A DNA stretch of 64,000 nt from Hydrogenophilales bacterium (GTDB lineage Bacteria > Pseudomonadota > Gammaproteobacteria > Burkholderiales > Thiobacillaceae): positions 124,001 through 188,000 of the forward strand of contig JAHFRD010000003.1 of the NCBI GenBank assembly GCA_023258975.1, in the 5' to 3' direction. A program made the position numbers and the translations under genes. Position 1 is the stretch's first letter. Each line of letters opens with the position of its first letter. Below, piece by piece: positions 16,956 to 27,013 of this stretch. The notes under the pieces are model-generated. The model made no database searches. It had not been told where the DNA came from and saw only the letters and a list, made by a program, of their open reading frames with translations.

Positions 16956-18506
16956 TTATTTGGCTTTGCCGATGATCTCGATTTCCACGCGCCGGTTGGG
17001 TGCGTGGCAGGCTTTCAGATCCGCGCTCGCCAAGGCCTTGTCGCACTGCGTCACCGGCTGGGTATCTCCCATGCCGCTGGTGATGATGACACCGGGCTTC
17101 ACCCCTTTGGCCACCAGGTAGGACTTGACCGATTTGGCGCGCGCCTCCGACAGCGCGCGGTTGGACTTGGCATTGCCGGTGGGGTCGGCATGGCCGACTA
17201 CCCTGATCTGCTCGATGTCGCCGATACCCTTGATCTTGGCAATCACCTCATCCAGGCGAGTCTTGCCATCCTTGGACAGGTCCTTGATGCCGGACTTGCC
17301 CGACTTGAACAGCGCATCGCCGGCCAGAATCACCTTGCTTGTTGCCAGTGCGGGCGTGGCGGCCGGGACAGCCACCGGCGCCTTGACGGCGATAACGGCG
17401 GGCGCGGGGGCGACAGGGGATTCAGCCTTGGATGCCGTCGCAATTCTGGTCGGCTCCACAGGTTTGGCGACGACAGGCGTGGCGACCGGCTCGGGCTTGG
17501 CGGTCGGAGCCGGCGCGGCAGTGACCGGCTTGGCAGCTTCGACAGGCTTGGTGGCCTCGGCGGGCTTCACCGTCTCGACGCTGGCGGGAGCCGCCTGAAT
17601 CACAGGCTTGGCGGCAGGGGCCGGGGTTGCGGAAAGTGCCGCTGCGGGCGCATAGGCCGGGGCGGGATTGAACGCGGGCGCGGCCACCGGGAAGGCTGGC
17701 ATGGCAATAGTGGGCAAACCGATATTTGGCAGCGTGGGCAGCGCGGACAGGTTTATCCCGGGAATGAAGCCGGACAGATTGCTCAACATCGCAACCGGAT
17801 CCCACATGCTGAAGCTGCCGGCGCCCTGCACGGAAGGTTGGGGGGCCCAGGTCAACCAGCTGTTGGTGCCTTGGCCGTAGGCATTGGGGTTCACAACGGC
17901 TCCCAGCATCCCGGTATAGAGGGCGGGGTTGGCCAGGGTGCCGGCCAGGTTCCAGGCACGCGGATCCAGTCCAGCCATGCCCCAGCGGATATAGGTATTG
18001 GGATTGAGCGTGGACAACATGGTATTCCACAGTTTCGCGTCCACCGGCAACATGGCCCAGCGCATCACCTTGCCCGGATCGGAAAGCTGCGTGAGCATCG
18101 CAGTGTAGAAGTTGGGATCGCCTGTCGCGGCGGCCCAGCGCAGGTAGATGTTGGGATCGGAGAACTGTACGAGATTGCGCACGGCGTCGGGGTGCGCGGC
18201 GGAATTCATCATGTTCAGCCAGCCGCCCGGATCCATCATGCCGTTCATCATGGCGACATAAAAACCGGGTTCGGTCACCGCATTGGTCCAAGGCACAAAC
18301 ATCTTGGGATCCTTGAACGCGGACAGGTTACGTGAGAAGTCGGTCATACGCGCCAACCACGCTTCCGGCGACTGCGGCACGGCGTCCTTGGCCACTGCCT
18401 TGGCGGCCGCCTGGCCGGCAAAGGTCGGGATGTCGGTGGTTCCCATCGCGGCCAGTGCCGGTGTCCCCGCCAATGCGAGTACAAGAGTAATCAGCTTCAG
18501 TTTCAT
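16956..18506 (-). CDS. OmpA-family protein with an N-terminal 12-13-residue repeat array
   Basis: A 516-residue exported protein with a Sec signal (MKLKLITLVLALAGTPALAA). Residues 66-218 form about twelve tandem 12-13-residue units of the type [D/E/N]P-x2-[Y/W/F]-x2-[W/M/L], with prolines at 67, 80, 93, 106, 118, 131, 144, 169, 182, 194 and 207. A Pro/Ala/Lys-rich linker of about 165 residues follows, then a peptidoglycan-binding OmpA C-terminal domain (VVGHADPTGNAKSNRALSEARAKSV, ending NRRVEIEI). The OmpA part should anchor it to the cell wall. No beta-barrel is evident, so the repeat domain replaces it. GAAGGA precedes the ATG. I do not know the repeat family. Confidence 0.85.
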   Translation of the reverse strand: MKLKLITLVLALAGTPALAAMGTTDIPTFAGQAAAKAVAKDAVPQSPEAWLARMTDFSRNLSAFKDPKMFVPWTNAVTEPGFYVAMMNGMMDPGGWLNMMNSAAHPDAVRNLVQFSDPNIYLRWAAATGDPNFYTAMLTQLSDPGKVMRWAMLPVDAKLWNTMLSTLNPNTYIRWGMAGLDPRAWNLAGTLANPALYTGMLGAVVNPNAYGQGTNSWLTWAPQPSVQGAGSFSMWDPVAMLSNLSGFIPGINLSALPTLPNIGLPTIAMPAFPVAAPAFNPAPAYAPAAALSATPAPAAKPVIQAAPASVETVKPAEATKPVEAAKPVTAAPAPTAKPEPVATPVVAKPVEPTRIATASKAESPVAPAPAVIAVKAPVAVPAATPALATSKVILAGDALFKSGKSGIKDLSKDGKTRLDEVIAKIKGIGDIEQIRVVGHADPTGNAKSNRALSEARAKSVKSYLVAKGVKPGVIITSGMGDTQPVTQCDKALASADLKACHAPNRRVEIEIIGKAK

Positions 18507-18688
18507 GGCATTTCCTTCTTCAGAATACTAGAAAAAACAAAGCGTTAAAGAGTTGTTGCATTCTAACAACAGCCTCTGGCCCAGGTAAACCGCAAGCACA
18601 CTGCCGTGCCATATTAGCCCGTGTCGTGTTGCGGTTGATTGAGGGAATAGCCATTGGGAGTAGCAACCGTGGCGGCACCCCACAAAAC

Positions 18689-18716
18689 AAAAAAGCCAGC
18701 TATTGCTGGCTTTTTT
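18689..18716 (-). terminator. Intrinsic terminator at the end of the ribosomal supercluster
   Basis: AAAAAAGCCAGC (18689-18700) and GCTGGCTTTTTT (18705-18716) form a 12-base stem with a TATT loop. It is read on the minus strand directly after rplQ and could also stop rightward transcription. The rest of the 18507-18732 gap shows nothing else definite besides the OmpA-gene 5' region. Confidence 0.9.
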
Positions 18717-18732
18717 GTAGGGATATGCCGTC

Positions 18733-19113
18733 TTACTCGGGGGTAACGGCCTCTTCGGCACGATCTACCAGTTCGATCAAGGCCATAGGCGCGTTGTCAC
18801 CCTGACGGAAGCCGAACTTGAGGATGCGTACATAACCACCGGGCCTCGCCTGAAAGCGGGGGCCGAGGTCATCAAACAGCTTGACCACCATCTCGCGATC
18901 ACGCAGGCGGTCAAAAGCCAGACGACGGTTCGCCAAGCTGGGTTTCTTGCCAAGCGTAATCAGCGGCTCGACTACTTTGCGCAATTCCTTGGCCTTGGGC
19001 AGCGTGGTCTTGATTGCCTCATGCTTGAGCAGGGCGTTGGACAGGTTCCGCAGCAGCGCGGCGCGGTGGCTGCTGGTGCGGTTGAGTTTGCGGTGTGCGA
19101 GACGATGGCGCAT
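18733..19113 (-). CDS. rplQ: Ribosomal protein bL17
   Basis: A 126-residue 50S protein beginning [24 protein letters not shown], the conserved bL17 N-terminus that binds 23S rRNA near the exit-tunnel side. Length matches the bacterial family (127 in E. coli). It is the last gene of the alpha operon, 20 bases after rpoA, and is followed by a strong terminator. Confidence 0.97.
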   Translation of the reverse strand: MRHRLAHRKLNRTSSHRAALLRNLSNALLKHEAIKTTLPKAKELRKVVEPLITLGKKPSLANRRLAFDRLRDREMVVKLFDDLGPRFQARPGGYVRILKFGFRQGDNAPMALIELVDRAEEAVTPE

Positions 19114-19133
19114 GTTGTTCTACCTAATAGGGA

Positions 19134-20126
19134 TCAGGGTTTCTCAAGGCCGACGGGCGGCCAGTTCTCGAGCTTCATGCCGAGAGTGAGACCACGAGCA
19201 GCCAGCACGTCCTTGATCTCGTTCAAGGATTTGCGGCCCAGGTTGGGGGTCTTGAGCAATTCGGTTTCACTGCGTTGAATCAGATCACCGATGTAATAGA
19301 TATTTTCCGCCTTCAGGCAGTTCGCGGAGCGTACCGTCAACTCCAGTTCATCGACCGGACGCAACAGGATCGGATCCACAACCGGGGAAGCGGGACTCTT
19401 GCTGCCCACCTCGGAAATGGTCGCAACCCCCTTGAGGTCGGCGAAGGACGCCAGTTGTTCGATCAACAGACGCGCGGAGTAACGAACCGCTTCCGCAGGC
19501 TCGATGACACCATTGGTTTCGATTTCGAGAATCAACTTGTCCAAGTCGGTTCGCTGTTCAACGCGAGCACTGTCGACACTGAAGCTGACTTTTCGAACCG
19601 GGCTGTAAAGCGCATCAACCATGATCACACCCACCGCCCGAGTTTCATCGGGCAGCACACGTGTGCTGGCCGGCACATAACCGCGCCCACCTTCGACCTT
19701 GATTTCCATTTCGAGTTTGCCACCTTTTGTGAGGTGAGCAATCACGTGGTCGGGGTTGAGTATCTCCACGTCATGACCAGCCTGAATATCCGCCGCTGTC
19801 ACCACACCTTCACCCGACTTGTTGATAGTCAACAAGGCGTCATCGCGGCTGTTCAATTTCACCGCCAAACCCTTCAGGTTGAGCAGGATGTCGACGACGT
19901 CTTCCTGTACGCCCTCGATTACGGAGTATTCATGCACGACACCGGCGATGCGAACCTCGGTGGGCGCGTACCCACGCATGGATGACAACAGGATGCGACG
20001 CAGGGCATTACCCAGCGTGTGGCCGTACCCGCGCTCGAAAGGCTCCAACGTGATGCGAGCCTGGCGGGGGGAAATGCTGTTGACCTCAACAATGCGCGGT
20101 TGCAGCAAATCACCGTTGTTAGACAT
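19134..20126 (-). CDS. rpoA: RNA polymerase alpha subunit
   Basis: The 330-residue alpha subunit dimerises to nucleate RNA polymerase assembly. The N-terminal assembly domain contains the conserved [16 protein letters not shown] segment. After a flexible linker near residue 235, the C-terminal domain contains [18 protein letters not shown], the helix-hairpin-helix that binds UP elements and activators. GAAGGA precedes the ATG. It lies between rpsD and rplQ, as in the alpha operon of beta- and gammaproteobacteria. Confidence 0.98.
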   Translation of the reverse strand: MSNNGDLLQPRIVEVNSISPRQARITLEPFERGYGHTLGNALRRILLSSMRGYAPTEVRIAGVVHEYSVIEGVQEDVVDILLNLKGLAVKLNSRDDALLTINKSGEGVVTAADIQAGHDVEILNPDHVIAHLTKGGKLEMEIKVEGGRGYVPASTRVLPDETRAVGVIMVDALYSPVRKVSFSVDSARVEQRTDLDKLILEIETNGVIEPAEAVRYSARLLIEQLASFADLKGVATISEVGSKSPASPVVDPILLRPVDELELTVRSANCLKAENIYYIGDLIQRSETELLKTPNLGRKSLNEIKDVLAARGLTLGMKLENWPPVGLEKP

Positions 20127-20154
20127 ATTTCGCTTCCTTCAGAGAACCAGGCAA

Positions 20155-20781
20155 TTACTTGGAATAAAGTTCAATCACCAAGTGCTCGTTGATGGTGGGC
20201 GGCAATTCGGCGCGTTGCGGCATTGCCTTGTATGTACCCTTGAGCGCCTTTGCGTCGACTTCCACCCATTCGGGGAAACCACGGCTGGCGGCGGCTTCGG
20301 CGGAAGCCTTGATACGCAGTTGGCCCTTGGACTTCTGGGCAACCTCGACCACGTCACCCGGCTTGACCTGGTAAGACGGAATGTTGACGCGTCTGCCATT
20401 TACCAACATGGCATTGTGGCGAACAGCCTGGCGCGCCTCGGTGCGGGAGGCACCAAAACCCATGCGGTAGGCGACGGTATCCAGGCGCGATTCCAGCATC
20501 TGCAGCAGGTTTTCACCCGTTACGCCCTTGCGCCGGTCGGCCGCAAAATAGGTAAGACGGAACTGGTGCTCAAGCACGCCGTAGATGCGACGGATCTTCT
20601 GCTTCTCGCGCAACTGACCGCCATAGTCGGACACGCGCATATTCTTGGCGCCGTGCTGGCCGGGGGCTTGGTTGCGGCGCTCGATGGCGCACTTGTCACT
20701 GAAACATTTTTCGCCCTTGATGAAGAGCTTCTCGCCTTCACGGCGGCACTGACGGCATTTGGGATCGAGGTTACGGGCCAC
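20155..20781 (-). CDS. rpsD: Ribosomal protein uS4
   Basis: A 208-residue primary 16S rRNA binding protein. The S4 RNA-binding domain starts near residue 97 ([23 protein letters not shown]). The N-terminal cysteine knot ([18 protein letters not shown]) is of the zinc-binding form rather than the cysteine-free type. It begins with GTG, preceded by AGGAG. In E. coli uS4 represses the alpha operon; whether that occurs here cannot be seen. Confidence 0.97.
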   Translation of the reverse strand: MARNLDPKCRQCRREGEKLFIKGEKCFSDKCAIERRNQAPGQHGAKNMRVSDYGGQLREKQKIRRIYGVLEHQFRLTYFAADRRKGVTGENLLQMLESRLDTVAYRMGFGASRTEARQAVRHNAMLVNGRRVNIPSYQVKPGDVVEVAQKSKGQLRIKASAEAAASRGFPEWVEVDAKALKGTYKAMPQRAELPPTINEHLVIELYSK

Positions 20782-20798
20782 TTGTGCTCTCCTGTTGC

Positions 20799-21191
20799 TT
20801 AAATGCGGCGTTTCTTGGGCGGACGGCAGCCGTTGTGCGGCATGGGCGTCACGTCGGAGATGCTGGTGATCTTGTAGCCAAGGCCATTCAGCGCGCGCAC
20901 TGTGGAATCACGACCAGGGCCGGGGCCCTTGATGCGTACTTCCAGATTTTTCAAACCAAACTCCAGCGCCATCTTGCCGGCATTCTCGGCCGCAACCTGA
21001 GCCGCGAATGGCGTGCTCTTGCGCGAGCCTTTAAAGCCCGCGCCACCAGCGGTAGCCCAAGCAAGCGCATTGCCCTGACGGTCTGTAATCGTGACGATGG
21101 TGTTGTTGAAAGATGCGTGAATGTGCGCGATACCTTCGGCAACATTCTTTTTAACTTTTTTGCGCGCACGCGCTGCACTAGCCTTGGCCAT
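20799..21191 (-). CDS. rpsK: Ribosomal protein uS11
   Basis: A 130-residue 30S platform protein with the conserved [17 protein letters not shown] segment and a basic C-terminus ending in [11 protein letters not shown]. Alpha operon position between rpsM and rpsD. Confidence 0.97.
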   Translation of the reverse strand: MAKASAARARKKVKKNVAEGIAHIHASFNNTIVTITDRQGNALAWATAGGAGFKGSRKSTPFAAQVAAENAGKMALEFGLKNLEVRIKGPGPGRDSTVRALNGLGYKITSISDVTPMPHNGCRPPKKRRI

Positions 21192-21203
21192 GTCGTTTAC
21201 CTA

Positions 21204-21566
21204 TTACTTCTTGTTCTGCATCTGCTTGCGGGGGCCCTTGCGGGTACGAGCATTGGTGCGAGTACGCTGACCGCGCAGGGGCAGTCCCTTGCGGTGGCGC
21301 ACACCACGATAACAGCCGAGATCCATCAACCGTTTGATGTTCATCGTAATTTCACGGCGCAGGTCACCCTCCACCGTAAACTTGCCCACGCTGTCGCGGA
21401 GCTTCTCGATGTCGCCGTCCGTCAGATCCTTGATCTTCTGCGCGGGGTTCACACCCGCCTCCAGGCAGATGAGCCGCGCGCGATTACGGCCGACACCATA
21501 GATCGACGTGAGCGCGATCTCGGCATGCTTATGGTTTGGGATATTTACCCCAGCAATACGGGCCAT
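21204..21566 (-). CDS. rpsM: Ribosomal protein uS13
   Basis: A 120-residue 30S head protein with N-terminus [24 protein letters not shown] and the basic tail [18 protein letters not shown] that reaches the tRNA sites. First long gene of the alpha operon, 80 bases after rpmJ. Confidence 0.97.
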   Translation of the reverse strand: MARIAGVNIPNHKHAEIALTSIYGVGRNRARLICLEAGVNPAQKIKDLTDGDIEKLRDSVGKFTVEGDLRREITMNIKRLMDLGCYRGVRHRKGLPLRGQRTRTNARTRKGPRKQMQNKK

Positions 21567-21646
21567 CTAACTAACCCCCAACAAACAAAACGAAGCATTA
21601 TAGTGAAGCAGACCGCCATTTGGCAAGCTGCAGTTGGTAAGCACCA

Positions 21647-21760
21647 TCAGCCCTGGCGCTGCTTGTGTCGCGCTTCGCTGCAAATCACGCGAACCACGCC
21701 CTTGCGGCGAACAATCTTGCACTTACGGCAAATCTTCTTTACAGAGGCTTGAACACGCAT
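21647..21760 (-). CDS. rpmJ: Ribosomal protein bL36
   Basis: A 37-residue 50S protein starting [15 protein letters not shown] and ending RHKQRQG. The zinc ribbon ligands Cys11, Cys14, Cys27 and His32 are present (C+ type), so this copy needs zinc. AAAGGAGC precedes the ATG. It occupies the usual place after infA, but infA here is decayed, so rpmJ translation no longer follows an intact neighbour. Confidence 0.96.
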   Translation of the reverse strand: MRVQASVKKICRKCKIVRRKGVVRVICSEARHKQRQG

Positions 21761-21814
21761 GTTCGGCTCCTTTATCAAAAATCACTTCGCACGGCAGGCC
21801 TTACACTGACGCGA

Positions 21815-22002
21815 TTAAGCGTGCAGTGCGTGCTCGACCGTGACCTTTTCACCGGGAAGAATGCGTAGGTGATCTGTACGAATTCTTCTCGGTAACTTGT
21901 TCCGGTACTGCCACAAAGCCTTTTACAGATTGATGCAGGTAGAGGCTCTCGGCAGATTTTCCAATACTTCACCCTGTACCCAAGCGGCATCTAATCAGCC
22001 AT
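21815..22002 (-). pseudogene. infA: Decayed infA (translation initiation factor IF-1) remnant
   Basis: An ATG (22000-22002) lies five bases after the secY stop, where betaproteobacteria carry infA. After a frameshift close to the start, one frame reads VQGEVLENLPRA, then an in-frame TAA, then degenerate sequence, then LRILPGEKVTVE, and stops at 21815. Intact IF-1 proteins read QGEVLENLP near the start and YIRILPGDKVTVEL about 30 residues on, so both ends of the OB-fold are recognisable at about the right spacing. The conserved middle (LENGH...SGKMR) and the C-terminal YDLS...R tail are lost. IF-1 is essential, so an intact infA copy must exist elsewhere. An open 71-codon frame over this region is out of frame with the IF-1 similarity. 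Confidence 0.82.
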
Positions 22003-22007
22003 CGAGG

Positions 22008-23333
22008 TTACCTGGAGATGAAATTGCCGCCCTTAAAGTTGGCCTTCTTGAGCAGTGACTCATACTGGTGAGTCATGACATAAGCCTGAACCTGGGCCAT
22101 GAAATCCATGGTGACCACCACGATAATCAGCAGTGATGTGCCCCCGAAATAGAAAGGCACATTCCAGTTGACGATAAGAAACTCGGGAATCAGACAAACG
22201 AGCGTGATATAGGCGGCGCCTACCAGCGTCAATCGTGTCATGACCTTGTCTATAAATCGTGCCGTCTGCTCGCCAGGGCGATAACCGGGGACAAAAGCGC
22301 CACTCTTTTTCAGGTTATCCGCCGTTTCTCTGGGGTTGAAAACCAGCGCGGTGTAGAAGAAGCAGAAAAATACGATCGCCGTGGCATACAACAAAACGTA
22401 GATGGGCTGGCCGGGGGAAAGCGCGGAACCGAGATCTTTCAGCCAGGAGAAGCCTTCGTGGCTACCAAACCAACCAGCGATCGTCGCCGGAAAAAGAATG
22501 ATGCTGGAGGCGAAGATAGGGGGGATCACACCCGCCATGTTGAGCTTGAGCGGCAAATGCGAGCTCTGTCCGCCATACACCTTGTTTCCGACCTGACGCT
22601 TGGCGTAGTTGACGAGAATCTTGCGTTGTCCACGTTCGACGAACACGACCAATGCGGTAACCAGTAGAGCGCCGACAAAAAGCACCAGCACGAGCGGGAT
22701 GGAGAATGCACCGGTACGTGTCAACTCAAGCGTCCCGGCGATTGCGTGAGGCAATCCGGCGGCGATACCGGCAAAGATGATGATGGAGATGCCGTTACCC
22801 AAGCCGCGCTCTGTAATCTGTTCACCCAACCACATCAGGAACATCGTGCCGGCGACCAGCGTAATCATGGTCGTAAGACGGAACATGAGGCCGGCCTCAA
22901 GAACCAGTCCTGGCTGGCTCTCCAACGCGATGGAAATCCCGATGGCTTGGAAGGTAGCCAGCACAACCGTGCCATAGCGGGTGTACTGAGTAATCTTGCG
23001 TCGGCCCGCTTCGCCTTCTTTCTTTAATGCCTCTAGTTGAGGCGACACAACCGTCATCAACTGCATGATGATGGAGGCCGAGATGTACGGCATGATTCCG
23101 AGCGCGAATACCGTGAAGCGGGACAGAGCGCCGCCCGAGAACATGTTGAACATGCCGAGGATGCCGCCCTGCTGGCTGCGGAATAATTGCTCAAGTGCCG
23201 CCGGGTCGATACCTGGGACGGGGATATGCGCCCCAATCCGGTAAACAATCAGCGCACCCAGCAAGAACAGCAGGCGACTTTTCAGATCACCCATCTTGCC
23301 GGACATCTGGAGAAGGTTGGCGGCACCAGCCAA
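22008..23333 (-). CDS. secY: SecY, protein translocase channel subunit
   Basis: The 441-residue inner-membrane channel of the Sec translocon shows ten hydrophobic segments by eye. The plug/TM2 region follows [30 protein letters not shown]-type sequence near residues 55-85, and the cytoplasmic loop with [14 protein letters not shown] lies near 245. It works with SecE (encoded at 48764) and SecG. It is the last intact gene of the spc operon proper, 15 bases after rplO. Confidence 0.97.
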   Translation of the reverse strand: MAGAANLLQMSGKMGDLKSRLLFLLGALIVYRIGAHIPVPGIDPAALEQLFRSQQGGILGMFNMFSGGALSRFTVFALGIMPYISASIIMQLMTVVSPQLEALKKEGEAGRRKITQYTRYGTVVLATFQAIGISIALESQPGLVLEAGLMFRLTTMITLVAGTMFLMWLGEQITERGLGNGISIIIFAGIAAGLPHAIAGTLELTRTGAFSIPLVLVLFVGALLVTALVVFVERGQRKILVNYAKRQVGNKVYGGQSSHLPLKLNMAGVIPPIFASSIILFPATIAGWFGSHEGFSWLKDLGSALSPGQPIYVLLYATAIVFFCFFYTALVFNPRETADNLKKSGAFVPGYRPGEQTARFIDKVMTRLTLVGAAYITLVCLIPEFLIVNWNVPFYFGGTSLLIIVVVTMDFMAQVQAYVMTHQYESLLKKANFKGGNFISR

Positions 23334-23348
23334 GATTCAATCCTCTTC

Positions 23349-23786
23349 TCAGGCTTCGGCCAGACTGCCGCCGGCAGCCTCGATCGCGGCACGAGCACCC
23401 TTGGTGGCCGCGATACCGACGAGTTTGATGGGTCTGTCAATCTCACCAGCCAGCATGACCTTGGCGCTGCGAGTCATCTGAGAAACCAGGCCGGATTGTT
23501 TCAGTACCAGCATGTCCACGGTATCGACCGGCAAGGCTTGGATATCCGAGAGACGCACTTCGGCTTTGAATGCCCGATCCAGAGAAATGAAGCCACGCTT
23601 GGGAAGACGACGCGCCAGAGGCATCTGACCACCCTCAAAACCGACTTTATGAAAACCGCCGGCGCGAGATTTCTGGCCCTTATGACCACGGCCACCCGTT
23701 TTACCGAGGCCGGAGCCGATACCACGTCCGGGACGCTTGCTGGAGTGGGTGCTACCCACTGCGGGCTTGATAGTATTCAGCTTCAT
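23349..23786 (-). CDS. rplO: Ribosomal protein uL15
   Basis: A 145-residue 50S protein with the glycine-rich N-terminal arm ([20 protein letters not shown]) that threads through 23S rRNA. I start at ATG 23786, which overlaps the rpmD stop by one base; a GTG one codon earlier is possible. Spc operon member. Confidence 0.95.
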   Translation of the reverse strand: MKLNTIKPAVGSTHSSKRPGRGIGSGLGKTGGRGHKGQKSRAGGFHKVGFEGGQMPLARRLPKRGFISLDRAFKAEVRLSDIQALPVDTVDMLVLKQSGLVSQMTRSAKVMLAGEIDRPIKLVGIAATKGARAAIEAAGGSLAEA

Positions 23787-23977
23787 CACGCAACCTCGAA
23801 TTTCACCAGGTAGTTGACCCGGTTGATCATGCCGCGCACGGCCGGGGTATCTTCCAGAACCTTGCTCTGGTTCATACGCTTGAGCCCAAGGCCAAGCACA
23901 CTGGCGCGGTGGGACTGAATGGTTCCGATTGGACTTCTGACCAACGTAACCTTGATCTTTCCTTTGGCCTCGCTCAT
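23786..23977 (-). CDS. rpmD: Ribosomal protein uL30
   Basis: A 63-residue 50S protein with the core [25 protein letters not shown] and ending in [14 protein letters not shown]. Its stop overlaps the rplO start; it follows rpsE by three bases. Spc operon member. Confidence 0.96.
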   Translation of the reverse strand: MSEAKGKIKVTLVRSPIGTIQSHRASVLGLGLKRMNQSKVLEDTPAVRGMINRVNYLVKFEVA

Positions 23978-23980
23978 GAC

Positions 23981-24496
23981 TTACTCCAGAATTTCTGCGA
24001 CGGTCTTGCCACGCTTCGCCGCGATTTCACCGGGCGTCATCATTCGCGACAAACCGTCCAGCGTCGCGCGTACGACGTTGTAAGGATTGGTGGAGCCAAG
24101 GCACTTGGCCAGCACATTGTGCACGCCCATCACCTCGAATACCGCGCGCATCGCACCACCAGCGATAATGCCGGTACCTTCGGACGCGGGCTGGATCAGG
24201 ACACGGGAAGCGCCATGACGCCCGATGACAGCATGATGGAAGGTTCCATTCTTGAGGGATACCTTGACCATCTTGCGGCGGGCTTCGTCCATCGCTTTCG
24301 TGACGGCAACCGGCACTTCACGGGCCTTTCCTTTGCCCATGCCGACGCCGCCGTCACCGTCGCCAACCACGGTCAGCGCGGCAAAGCTGAGGATACGGCC
24401 ACCCTTCACCACCTTGGTGACACGGTTGACCGAAATCATCTTTTCCTGCAGGCCGTCGCCGCGATCTTCCTGCTGTTGCTGTTGGGGTTTCGCCAT
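23981..24496 (-). CDS. rpsE: Ribosomal protein uS5
   Basis: A 171-residue 30S protein. The double-stranded RNA-binding domain spans about residues 17-80 ([19 protein letters not shown]), and the C-terminal [20 protein letters not shown] segment is characteristic. The N-terminus has an unusual glutamine run (five Gln at residues 5-9). Spc operon member. Confidence 0.97.
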   Translation of the reverse strand: MAKPQQQQQEDRGDGLQEKMISVNRVTKVVKGGRILSFAALTVVGDGDGGVGMGKGKAREVPVAVTKAMDEARRKMVKVSLKNGTFHHAVIGRHGASRVLIQPASEGTGIIAGGAMRAVFEVMGVHNVLAKCLGSTNPYNVVRATLDGLSRMMTPGEIAAKRGKTVAEILE

Positions 24497-24507
24497 GATC
24501 TTCTCGC

Positions 24508-24861
24508 TTAGAACTGCAAACCGTGTTCGCGGGCTGCTTCAGCCAGTGCCTTGACACGGCCATGAAAAGCAAAACCGGCACGGTCGAAAGAAACTTTCTC
24601 GACGCCAATCGCCTTGGCTTTCTCGGCGATGAGTTGGCCAATTGCCTTGGCTGCGTCTACGTTGCCACCATTTTTCAACTGTGCGCGCACGTCCTTCTCG
24701 AGGGAGGATGCGCAAGCCAATACGTTGCCACCTGTCGCGTCGATAAGTTGCGCGTAAATGTGAGTATTGCTGCGATGCACACAAAGGCGGATCGCACCCA
24801 GCTCCGCGATCTTGGCGCGGGTTTTGCGCGCCCTGCGCAGCCGACGGAATTTCTTGTCCAT
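24508..24861 (-). CDS. rplR: Ribosomal protein uL18
   Basis: A 117-residue 5S rRNA binding protein with the basic start [18 protein letters not shown] and conserved C-terminal [21 protein letters not shown]. Length equals that of E. coli uL18. Spc operon, between rplF and rpsE. Confidence 0.97.
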   Translation of the reverse strand: MDKKFRRLRRARKTRAKIAELGAIRLCVHRSNTHIYAQLIDATGGNVLACASSLEKDVRAQLKNGGNVDAAKAIGQLIAEKAKAIGVEKVSFDRAGFAFHGRVKALAEAAREHGLQF

Positions 24862-24876
24862 TGCAATCGCTCCAGG

Positions 24877-25410
24877 TTATTTCTTCTTGGTCTCTTTACG
24901 GACCACGACTTCATCCGAATAACGCACACCCTTGCCCTTGTAGGGCTCCGGCTTACGGTACGCGCGCACATCCGCCGCAACCTGACCAACCACCTGCTTA
25001 TCCAGGCCTTTAATCAGAATCTCGGTCTGGGTAGGGGTCTCGACCTTGACGCCATCGGGCATCATGTGCTCGACGGGATGCGAGAAACCCAGGGTCAGAT
25101 TAAGTTTGTTGCCTTGCGCCTGAGCACGATAGCCTACGCCGACCAAAGTCAACTTACGCTCGAATCCCTTGGTTACGCCCAGGATCATGTTGGCGAGGAG
25201 AGCCCGTGTGGTACCGGACATGGCGTGCGCCTGGCGCGAATCATTGGCCGTTGCGACTCGCAACTGACCATCGGAATGGGTGACACTGATCTGCGGAACC
25301 AGCTTCTGCATCAGGGTTCCCTGAGGGCCCTTGATGGAAATTGCGTCGCCAGTGAGATTGACCTCAACACCAGACGGCACAGCGATAGGATTTTTAGCAA
25401 CGCGCGACAT
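24877..25410 (-). CDS. rplF: Ribosomal protein uL6
   Basis: A 177-residue 50S protein near the factor-binding site, made of two repeated alpha/beta domains. It contains the C-terminal signature [19 protein letters not shown] precedes the ATG. Spc operon member. Confidence 0.97.
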   Translation of the reverse strand: MSRVAKNPIAVPSGVEVNLTGDAISIKGPQGTLMQKLVPQISVTHSDGQLRVATANDSRQAHAMSGTTRALLANMILGVTKGFERKLTLVGVGYRAQAQGNKLNLTLGFSHPVEHMMPDGVKVETPTQTEILIKGLDKQVVGQVAADVRAYRKPEPYKGKGVRYSDEVVVRKETKKK

Positions 25411-25418
25411 TTTTTACC

Positions 25419-25814
25419 TCACGCCACAACGCAGAGAACTTCGCCACCAACACCCAGCGACCGAGCCTTACGGTCGGTCATGACACCCTGGGACGTGGAA
25501 ACGATCGCCACTCCGAGGCCGTTCATCACGCGGGGCAATCCATCGCAGCCCTTGTAGATGCGCAGGCCCGGACGGCTGACACGTTCAATTTTTTCGATAA
25601 CAGGGCGTCCCGCGTAATAGCGTAACGCCACTTCCATTTCCGGTAGGCCACCATTCTCACGCACCTGATAATCATCGATGTAGCCTTCGTCCTTGAGGAC
25701 TTGTGCAATCGCGTTTTTCAGCTTGGAGGACGGCATTTTCACCGTAGCCTTCTCGACCATCTGACCATTACGAATCCGGGTCAGCATGTCGGCGATGGGA
25801 TCACTCATGCTCAT
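25419..25814 (-). CDS. rpsH: Ribosomal protein uS8
   Basis: A 131-residue 16S rRNA central-domain binder starting [18 protein letters not shown] and ending [16 protein letters not shown] 25808 is a possible alternative start two codons in. In E. coli uS8 represses the spc operon at the rplE region; no such structure was verified here. Confidence 0.96.
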   Translation of the reverse strand: MSMSDPIADMLTRIRNGQMVEKATVKMPSSKLKNAIAQVLKDEGYIDDYQVRENGGLPEMEVALRYYAGRPVIEKIERVSRPGLRIYKGCDGLPRVMNGLGVAIVSTSQGVMTDRKARSLGVGGEVLCVVA

Positions 25815-25825
25815 ATATGCACCCC

Positions 25826-26131
25826 TTACCAGCTAGCCTTGACCACACCGGGAATCTCACCCTTCATGGCGATCTCACGGATCTTGTTGCGGCACAAGCC
25901 GAATTTGCGGAATACGCCACGTGGGCGGCCAGTCAACTGGCAACGGTTGCGCAGGCGGCTCTCACTGGCATTGCGCGGCAACGTCTGCAGCTTCAAGCGC
26001 GCATCCATACGCTCGCCATCGTCCAGCTTGACATCGTTGATGATCGCCTTGAGCGCCTGGCGCTTTGCGGCAAACTTCTTCACCGTGCGGCGACGCTTGT
26101 CTTCACGGTTGATCAGTGCGAGCTTAGCCAT
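25826..26131 (-). CDS. rpsN: Ribosomal protein uS14
   Basis: A 101-residue long-form uS14 without the CxxC zinc ribbon; the C-terminal signature [24 protein letters not shown] is intact. The ATG at 26131 ([14 protein letters not shown]) gives the family N-terminus; an upstream in-frame extension would overlap rplE. Spc operon member. Confidence 0.96.
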   Translation of the reverse strand: MAKLALINREDKRRRTVKKFAAKRQALKAIINDVKLDDGERMDARLKLQTLPRNASESRLRNRCQLTGRPRGVFRKFGLCRNKIREIAMKGEIPGVVKASW

Positions 26132-26138
26132 CGCAACC

Positions 26139-26678
26139 TCAATTCTTGAAAGGAAACTTGAACGCCGACAGAAGAGCCTTGGCTTCTTCATCGGTCTTGG
26201 CAGTCGTGGTAATGGTGATATTCATTCCACGCAGAGCATCAATCTTTTCGTACTCAATTTCCGGAAAAATAATCTGCTCTTTGACACCCATGTTGTAGTT
26301 GCCACGGCCGTCAAATCCCTTGCCACCAATACCACGAAAGTCGCGAATACGAGGAATTGCCACACTAATCAGGCGATCCAGGAACTCGTACATACGTTCG
26401 CGGCGCAAGGTGACCATACAACCCACCGGATAATGGTCACGGATCTTGAAGCCGGCGATCGACTTGCGAGAAAGCGTTACAACAGGCTTCTGGCCAGCAA
26501 TCTTGGACATATCACCTACTGCGTGATCCATGATTTTCTTGTCGCCAACCGCTTCACCCACACCCATATTCAGGGTGACCTTGGTAATACAAGGCACTTC
26601 CATCACCGATTTGTAGCCAAAGCGATCCATAAGCTGCTTGACCACGGTGTCCTTGTAGTAATCGTGCATACGAGCCAT
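26139..26678 (-). CDS. rplE: Ribosomal protein uL5
   Basis: A 179-residue 5S rRNA binding protein that bridges to the 30S head. The start [18 protein letters not shown] at ATG 26678 is preceded by AAGGAG and gives the standard family length; a GTG two codons upstream lies inside the ribosome binding site. It contains [13 protein letters not shown]-like and [13 protein letters not shown] motifs. Spc operon. Confidence 0.97.
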   Translation of the reverse strand: MARMHDYYKDTVVKQLMDRFGYKSVMEVPCITKVTLNMGVGEAVGDKKIMDHAVGDMSKIAGQKPVVTLSRKSIAGFKIRDHYPVGCMVTLRRERMYEFLDRLISVAIPRIRDFRGIGGKGFDGRGNYNMGVKEQIIFPEIEYEKIDALRGMNITITTTAKTDEEAKALLSAFKFPFKN

Positions 26679-26687
26679 GACCACTCC

Positions 26688-27002
26688 TTACGCGCTCAGT
26701 ACTTCGCCATTGGATTTGAAGAAACGCACCTTGCGCCCATCTTCCAACGTTTTGATACCTACGCGATCTCCCTTACCAGTAGCGGCATTGAATACCGCTA
26801 CATTGGACAGATGAATAGGCATGTCTTTGTCCTGGAAGCCGCCAGTCGTGCCGCGCATCGGATTAGGCTTGACAGCCTTGCGTACGCGATTCACACCCTC
26901 GACAACCAGCTTCTCGTCAAGCACGCGCAGCACAGTGCCACGCTTGCCCTTATCTTTTCCCGTCAGGACGATGATTTCATCGCCTTTGCGTATCTTGCGC
27001 AT
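26688..27002 (-). CDS. rplX: Ribosomal protein uL24
   Basis: A 104-residue assembly-initiator protein of the 50S subunit with an N-terminal KOW motif ([20 protein letters not shown]). Length equals that of E. coli. Spc operon, between rplN and rplE. Confidence 0.97.
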   Translation of the reverse strand: MRKIRKGDEIIVLTGKDKGKRGTVLRVLDEKLVVEGVNRVRKAVKPNPMRGTTGGFQDKDMPIHLSNVAVFNAATGKGDRVGIKTLEDGRKVRFFKSNGEVLSA

Positions 27003-27013
27003 GATCAGGCTCC

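Noticed and set aside
16950-18335. Glycine/arginine-rich open frame of 461 codons opposite the OmpA-family gene
   Set aside because: It is the complement of the Pro/Ala-rich linker and repeat domain; the minus-strand frame has a signal peptide, ribosome binding site and OmpA domain.
21775-21990. Intact 71-codon minus-strand frame between secY and rpmJ
   Set aside because: It has no similarity to any protein I recognise and is out of frame with the two IF-1-like blocks, so it is a chance frame across the infA remnant.
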